A DNA stretch of 64,000 bases. Source: Owenia fusiformis (lineage: Eukaryota; Annelida; Polychaeta; Sabellida; Oweniidae). Made by a program: the position numbers and the translations under genes. How positions within the stretch are numbered: position 1 is the stretch's first letter; each line of letters starts with the position of its first letter. Where the stretch lies: positions 10,669,375 to 10,733,374 of the forward strand of contig CAIIXF020000005.1 in NCBI GenBank assembly GCA_903813345.2. Reading direction: 5' to 3'. Under the pieces are notes generated by a model that saw only the letters and a list, made by a program, of their open reading frames with translations, was not told the DNA's origin and made no database searches. Positions 53,901 through 62,900 of this stretch are shown piece after piece.

Positions 53901-56900
53901 ATATTCAAAATTCAAAAGCGATGTTATATTTGAAATCTACATGTAAAACTACATCTAGAAATATGCCCATGTTACAAATTCACAAAAAGTGAAATATCTT
54001 TTCTTGTATTGGTCAGATAACATTTTCATTTACTGGGCATATTTTGATTTGCATAACTATTAGATACATAAGGGTTATATGAAAGTTGAACCTCTAGAAC
54101 AGATGTAATTTAAGTTAAAGGGAACTTTCTACTATACCCGCCATGCTATCTGACCCGAACGAGCCACCTGGTGGTAAAACTGGTAACTACCTACTCGCAT
54201 CTGCGTTATTGAATGAAATATTTGTATAATATCCATTCTTATCCTACACTTAGTGCACTAAATGTACAAGGGGCGATCCATATATTCTGATAAAAATGGT
54301 CTCATTTTGTGATTTTTTCACATATCCCTCTCATTTTTTCAGAAAATGTAGATTATGTAATTACACATACAATGCTAAAATATTATAGCTATATCTTAAA
54401 TTATCAATGAGATAAGGCTGCCATGGTAACCTGTATTAAGGGTAGGCAGGTCAATTTAATTATAACATATAAATATCAAAATAACTTGTTATTTTAATTA
54501 TTTTAAAGCATGCGGAAATCATGCATTTTTTCTTAAAAGTTTGGTATTGTTACTTGTTGTTTGTTGCTAAATAAATGTTTATATGTGCTCACTATAACAT
54601 CACAACAAATCACAATAGCATTATAGGACAGAATGGGCCAATTGACATTACATGTTATGAGACACACCAAAAATCAAATTGTCAGATTAGGTTAATGTGG
54701 CTGATGCAGAGTGTCACATTAACGGATACATTAGGGAATACCATTAGATTTGATTTTCTTTCAAGAATAAGTAAGAGGACACTGTCAGAGACATATATGG
54801 ACTCATAAAGTGCATGGACAAGGTGTTATATCTGCATAATGAATATATAGGTAGTATTGTAAAGAGGAAAGCATGGTCACTGTTGAAGATCATCCGCAAT
54901 CTGGTTGCAAGAAGAGCTTGCGGACAGAGAATAACACTACGATAAATTGAGATGTTACTTATGAAAGGATAGCTATCCCACTGTATATAGATTATCAAAC
55001 AAGGGCAACAGGGGTATGGAACAGATCAATGAATAGTTGACAATGACTGGAAGATGCGTTTGATCTGCTTAAAATAGGTACCGAGGAATGATTGAATTAA
55101 CATATTTATCTATTTTAGACGTTATAATTTAACTGACCTGCCTACCCTAAATACAGGTTACCATGGCAACCTTATTTCAAAATTAATTTAAGATACAGCT
55201 AAAATATTTTAGCATCATATGTGTAATTACATAATCTACATGTTCTGAAAAAATGAAAAGGATATGTGAAAAAATCACAAAATGAGAGCGTTTTTATCAG
55301 AATATATGGATCGCCCCTTGTATAATAACATTAAAAAATAAATTTGATATTTATTGGCAAAATGAATATCCGGAGGATATCGTAATGATATACTCCGGGC
55401 GGAGGATATCATGACGATATACTCCGGAAAACCAAATATGCGGAGGATATTGTGATGATATACTCCGCTTGTTGATTTCCCGCCAAATTGCCTCTATTTG
55501 GCATGGAATTCATTTTGCAATGATATTATACATTTAGTACACTCCTTGTAAGTGTAGGATAATAAGAACATCCTATGATTTTTTCAGAATATCATTTTAA
55601 TCTACTCGGTGATATTGATATATTCACTCGTTCGCTTCGCTCTCTCGTGCAGATATCAATATCACCTCGTAGATAAAAATGATATTCCTCAAAATCATAG
55701 GATATCCTATAAATATTCACCTCTATGGAAAGAAATATTTGTAAAATATTTATCCATACCTTGGGTGGTAGAGGGACACCTAATCGTTCTTGTTCTTCTG
55801 GGTCTAGTAGAACGTAATCCACCATTGCCTTTTTCACTGCACCTCTGTAGTCATCTTCCATTTCCTACGATGAGAAGATAGTAATAATTGACAGCCTCAA
55901 ATCAAGTCAAAATGCATCATGTTTCATCAGATAGCATATCAATGAATTAAACATTAATATCTGGGAATAAGTATATAATATCATATGTTTATATTTCTTT
56001 ACTCTGACTGATCAGATAAAATATCGTTTTAGTCTAAGAATAAATAATAGGGCTCCCAAAATGTGTGGTCAAAAGATTCTGAATAAATAATAACTACTAT
56101 ATAACATTCACGAACCAGACCCCAAATATGTTTATCTCATTAATGTACAGTAATTTCTATGATTCTGAATTCATAGACTATTATTTGCATCATAATAAAT
56201 TAACTTTTTCTGAAAGGCAATTTTACAAGTGAAATTAAGACTCATTCACAGTCTGTAGATTGCCTCAATTTAAGCCAGCCCATCAACTAATTTCAAAAGC
56301 CAAGTTTTCTTACATAAAACCTTTTTTATACTTCAACAGTATTTCAACACACTTACCTCTAGAAAGTCCTTAGTAGCACTTTTAAATTCTGTTCGCAATG
56401 ATTTCTTCACGAATCTGTACATGCCTGTGATCCAGTCAGATTGTAGTGGTGCTATCTGTAGCGTGTCTATGGATTTGTCCACTAACTGCCAGTACCTAGA
56501 CAACAGAACATGGGTAGAATTTCAATGGGTTCACTACACAGGGACTAACAAGACCTCATCATTTTGTTTCCCTATTAAGCTGATTATGCAATTGGGTTTG
56601 CTAATACACATGTACTAGCCCCTTGTCTTAGCTATGTAAAGCTAGCCATACACCAATGGGACATGATGGGACATCAAAGGAGTAATTGAGTACAATATTT
56701 TCATGGGACATGAAGGGACAAGTTCGGACATTCCCATGTGACATCTTTGGGACATCAGGGGACATTGTCCAGGTTGTTCCTTTTTGTTCTAAGTTGTCCC
56801 CGGGACATTGTCCAACATTGTCCGATTTTGTCCCAAGTTGTCCCTTTATGTCCCAAGAAAAGAATGGTTGGGACAAATCGGACAAAGGGACAAAGTTTAC

Positions 56901-59900
56901 TTTTTGATTTCAATTGTTTCCATAATGCAGTGATCCAGAACTGATCATAACCAATCTGTTAACACAAATCTCCCCACCCATTGATACTCTATAGATCATT
57001 TGAGACATTACTTAGTCATAATGTGACATTGCCTCCAAAAGATGAGTGGACTTACCTTGGTTTATCTTCCTCAATGGGGGTAGAGGGTCGGGACAGACCA
57101 ACTGTTGGGTGGTAAAATGGTGGGAAGACAACCTCTAAGCAGGCTGCGGTCAAGGCATCATATTCTCGCACAGAGCCGTCATCTTCTCCAGTGTCCGAAT
57201 AAACTGAATGTTCGGGTGAACCAAACCCTGGAGAAAAGAAAAAATAAGAAATGTTGACAGACACCTGAGTGAATCCATAGGATCACTACCTGAGCCAATA
57301 AACTCAGCAAAGGCAGTTTTACTGTATTTGGAGTTACTATGAATTCACTGCATTTTTTCATCAAAAAATAGCAAAATTTTCAAAGATATCAGACTAAAAA
57401 ATAACACATACATCCAAGTAAATAATATAATGTTATAGTAAAAAATAAAGGAAAAATATATTTGTAAATGAAAAACTAATTGAATTGCCCAATTCAGAAC
57501 AAACCTACCTCCTCCATTCTGAGATTTTTCATGAACCGTTGGCATGGTAACAGACTGTCTACCAGTCTGAATGTAGCCTTCCACATTGTTATTATTCTCA
57601 AGTCCCCTTGGTGATTTTCCACTACCTTGGCGAGACTTTGCACTTCTGGGACTTGTTGATTTTGAGCTAGTGGGTCTCTGTGGCCCAGTGCTATGTCTTG
57701 GTGAGCTGGAGGGTCTGCTGTCAGTCCCTGTAATAAAAATGGATTTTTGAGACTTGGGTGAAAAAAGTTCAATGAAAACTAATGAAATGAATGAAACAGC
57801 ATGTCAATACATGAACAACCACGAACAATGAAAAAAAATATTTCTTTCATCAGTCACGTTAATCTTTTATTACTGATATCACTGAGGACCAAGACATTCC
57901 AAACCTTGAAAAAATGCTCTTGGGTCAAGTATTTGACCGTGTCTATTATGGGTCAAATATTCAATATTCTCTCAATTCCCAAATTTTCTCAAAATTAACT
58001 CTGAAATTTCAAAAAACTGATTTTCACTCAATGGTATTATTTCAAACAAACAAATATTTTTGTAAAACCATACTATAAATTTCATTTTGAAGCACAACTC
58101 ATTTTGACAGAGCAATATACATTTTTACTCCAATGTAATACAATCATGACAATATAGCAATGGTGTGTCTTGCATTAGTGAAGAGAGGCAATTTACTGAT
58201 GGGAATTAATTCTACACAATGTCTTCCTTACTTACACAATAGGAAGCTTTGCATTCAACAAATTATATGCTTTTAGTTCAATTAAATAATAATAACATGT
58301 CACTCAGTTGTTTTTATGCCAATTTATTAAGCCCTTCCAAGAAGATGCATTCTCATGAATTATTTCTGCACTTATTGCTGCTTTTAATTTGGGACTCGTT
58401 GCTGAATAGTTTAGAAAAAGCATCAGTGACGTAGCCAGGAAGAAAAAAGCAATGAGGGGAATTTTTTTCTGAAACTTGCCCCCCTCCCAATAGGAGAACA
58501 TGATGATAATCCTTATGTAATGAGATTGCGCATGATTGAATCAAAAATTGATGATTTAAGATTAAAAACCTATGAGTTATATAATTCATTTACAAACTAA
58601 GCAAACAAAAAAGCGACTATGCTAGCACATTGTCCGCCTCATCCTGGCAACACTAGAGGGGATGTTATGATCGATTTTGTAAAACTTGATTTTTTATCCT
58701 TCTGTTTTCATTTGTTTGTCTGTATTTAAATGGCAACCACAATGGTAAGGTCTACAAATATTTATCGATCAAATGTTGCCCCTTGTTTTTTATCAGGTTT
58801 TTAGAAGTTTGATATGACTCCAAGATGATTGTAAAAGGATTGAAGGTAACTTTGATCAATATGAAGCCCTGTTCTCACTTATCAAGCAAATAAAAGATTT
58901 GCATATAATCCATAATTAACGAGGGGTACAAATATTCTGACTTTGAACTATTGTGATATCAAATAGAGAAACCAAGTATCCTTTTAACCCTGTCTAAGTT
59001 TTGATTAATAGTCAGATTTGTTAAATTATATTTCAGTCCTAATCATCAAAAGGGGAAATCAACACCTTAAATATGAAGCCTGAGAATGCATTAATGAAAC
59101 ATTTTAAAAACCGTTGATCTTCAAGTGACATCCATTATTTCCAGCTTTAGTCATATTATCCTCCAAATATTGAGTCATATTTTTAATGTCTCCTGTTAAT
59201 CTTTGCCATGCTTAATTTCCAAAACTCAAAGTACCGCATAGGTTACTCAAAGAAATACTGAGATTTTAATATTTTATACCTTTCTAGCATTAAGGTCAAT
59301 AAAATCAACACTACGATTATAAGATTTGCTCATTAAGTGTCTTGCACTAAAAGTCACAATTGGGTTAGGTTTGGCAGTTCCCCTGTATTGTCACTATTGT
59401 CTTCTTAAGTATCTACCTATTTCTGTATGTGGTTCCAAGTTAAGCTAGACAACAATAGCTTGAACTAATAATTATACTCCGTTACAATATTTCTAAGCAT
59501 TGGTCAATGCAATTATTGGATTTCCAACAGCTTCATTAAGAACTGCCGAACCTATAGTTTTGTATGCAAATAAAGTAGTATTCTGCCCATTAGCGTCCAG
59601 GCATGACCATTAGTGTACAAGCTTGACCATTTTATGACCATTAGCATTCAAGCATGGTCACTGGCATATGAACATAACCATTAGCATTCAGGCATGACAA
59701 TTAGTGTCCAGGCATGACAATCGGCATACCTCTTAGTACACAAGCTTGACCAATGGCTTTCTGGCATGACCATTAGTGTCCAAGCATGACAATCAGCATA
59801 TAGGGTCTCTTAGTACACAAGCTTGACCAATGGCTTTCTGGCATGACCATTAGTGTCCAAGCATGACAATCAGCATATAGGGTCTCTTAGTACACAAGCT

Positions 59901-62900
59901 TGACCAATGGCTTTCTGGCATGACCATTAGTGTCCAAGCATGGGTCTAGGTGGTTTATCAAACTGTTTTTCTAAAACTCTTAGAATCTAAAGTTGGGTTA
60001 AACCTTGTATTGGGTTAAACCCTTGTGTTGGGTTAAACCGTTGTGTTGGCTTAAACCCTTGTGTTGGGTTAAACCCTTGTATTGGGTTAAACCCTTGTAT
60101 TGGGTTAAACCCTTGTGTTGGGTTACACCCTTGTGTTGGGTTAAACCCTTGTGTTAGGTTGAACCCTTGTGTTGGGTTCAACCCTTGTGTTAGGTTAAAC
60201 CCTTGTGTTGGGTTAAACCCTTGTGTTGGGTTGAACCCTTGTGTTAGGTTGAACCCTTGTGTTAGGTTAAACCCTTGTGTTGGGTTAAACCCTTGTGTTG
60301 GGTTAAACCCTTGTGTTGGGTTAAACCCTTGTGTTGGGTTAAACCCTTGTGTTGGGTTAAACCCTTGTGTTAGGTTAAACCCTTGTGTTAGGTTAAACCC
60401 TTGTGTTGGGTTGAACCCTTGTGTTAGGTTAAACCCTTGTGTTAGGTTAAACCCTTGTGTTAGGTTAAACCCTTGTGTTGGGTTGAACCCTTGTGTTAGG
60501 TTAAACCCTTGTGTTAGGTTAAACCCTTGTGTTGGGTTAAACCCTTGTGTTGGGTTAAACCCTTGCGTTGGGTTAAACCCTTGTGTTGGGTTAAACCATT
60601 GTGTAATTCAAGTAAATATCTATATAGCAGAAACTATATTAAAACCTGTATAAGTGAACACCTTTGGGGGCAGTTTCACTTCCAAATTATATTCATTCAA
60701 TTATAAGTTATTTGGCCATTGGACTCACGGGTCATGAAGAGTTCCAATTACAGAGGCATTCCACTTTACAGGTTTTTCTGTACCAAATAATCTACTATTG
60801 ACCTGCCACCTATATGAGTCACCGAACCCATTATTAAGTCCAAAAGTACAAGAAATATGGATACAGAGCAAACAGACTTTGTAATTAAAACTTGGTAACG
60901 ATCTACCAATTAATACACTTCACACAGAGACTCCAAAGTAACTTAGCAATCTCTCGTTATGTCAAGCTGCCCTAAGAACATTATCGTTCAATTCAAGAAA
61001 TTTTAATTGTCTTTCGAAAAATATAATTCATGAATATATTGTTTATGCTTATACAAATGACGAAATAACACGACCAATTTAAGGAATTATTCTTGAAATA
61101 AGATTTAGTTTAATGGGAAGGTAAAACAAAGGCAAATGGTTTAAATAGCAAAAAGACTAGACATACTAGATATATTGGAGCTCTTATTAGAATGATCTCA
61201 TTTATTTGATCTATCAGTCTCCATAAATCTTAAATCTCCATAAATTTAGAAGGAAGGTCAATACGACCCACCTTATTTGCTCCTTATCAGAATGATTAAA
61301 GGTGCGTAGTAGCCATAACATCTAATCCTGTGAGCTATAAAGCATTGTCTTATACGCTTGTCACTATTGATTACCTCTTCGACAACAAAGATAGGCTCAA
61401 GCCTTAAAAGTTTACTTAAAGGAATATTCCATTGAAGGAACAAAAGTGCGTATAACTAATCTATAAGTCTATATTTTATTTATGGTAATTAAACTGAGCT
61501 GATAAAATGTTTCTTTGACAATTTGAGACTATCGATCAGTCATTCTTTTAGGTATAGGAAATGTTTTTCTTGTTTTCACCGGCACTTCCTGACACCTTTG
61601 AATCCAATTATCATATCATTGCTCTTGAGATTTACGGTTGTTCTTTGATTAAGCAAAGTCAATAACCATTCAGTATATGACACAAGACAAGGCATTGACA
61701 TGCAGAATGTTACAACCTACCATTTGTTAGAGATGCCATTGTTACAGACAGTGACCACTGAACACCGAACCATCATCCACAAAAAGTGTGAAAATTAATA
61801 GCAATGTGTCACCATTTGTGGTGGTGACATGAAAATCAGGCACTATATTTTCACATTTATTTCATATTCAATATTCTATTACAAGGCCATGAAAGGTGCA
61901 TTTAAGATTGTAAAGATCAGCTCACCATAATCAAAATTGTAAAACTATTTGTAATAGGTAGCATTTAACCAATGAGGATTTAGACTTTTAGTGCATTGAT
62001 TAAGAAAACGCACAAAGAGCAAGATTTGGAATTACCAGTTACCATTACAAAACCATTATTGCAGAAAACCATAATTTCTTATGTCGTTGTATCAAAACAC
62101 TAATTTTATTACACCTTCAATTTCAGTTATTCCCTTTTTTGTAGTTTTACAAGTATTTCTCAATTAATACACCATATGCCTACACGCATGGTATTTTAAA
62201 AGAATTACAGCTCTATACTATAGATTCTTGGTAGACTGGGAAATGTCATCTCATTGTGGCATTCTATTGGAGAAAACAATTGAAGTAAATACGATTTTCA
62301 TCAGGTAATGGCAGAAATCAATTGAATCAGCTATGAGATGTTTAGAGAACAAATATATCTGGCATGCTTTCAGGATATCACAGACAGCCATTTAACCGTG
62401 ATTAAATTCAACATTGTCTCAGGATTCTATATTAGGATGAAAATATGGTCACTAAACTCACCAAGCTGGCAATCAGTCCAATGTTACAGTATTTGCAACT
62501 AGTTTATTAAATTATAAGATACACAGGGATAAATTTTGCACTTTTTTCGAAAAATTCAAAATGGGTAGCAAACAATATTTACCAAGCATGCCCAAAACCT
62601 TATCAGATCTTGGCACTTATCTGCTCTTGTATCTGTAAAAATTTCAACTTGAACAGGAGTTTACCAGGCAGTTTTCCTGGAATTTTGACGACAAGATTCA
62701 TATGGAACGTGCCTGTCTCCACCCACCCATCGACAGTACAAGACAGTGACAATTTAGCATTTTAAAAGTGTGATAAAAATACAGTCTACAGAGCACATAC
62801 AAATTATGGAAATCAGATTTAATGGCATATGAGGTGAATGCCACAAAGAGCCAGGACAATAATGAATCATTTCCAAGTCAGGCAAATGTGTTTAGTTGCG

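Noticed and set aside
60159-60653. 164-codon NPCVGL-repeat frame
   Set aside because: Explained entirely by the 18-bp satellite. The opposite strand is equally open.
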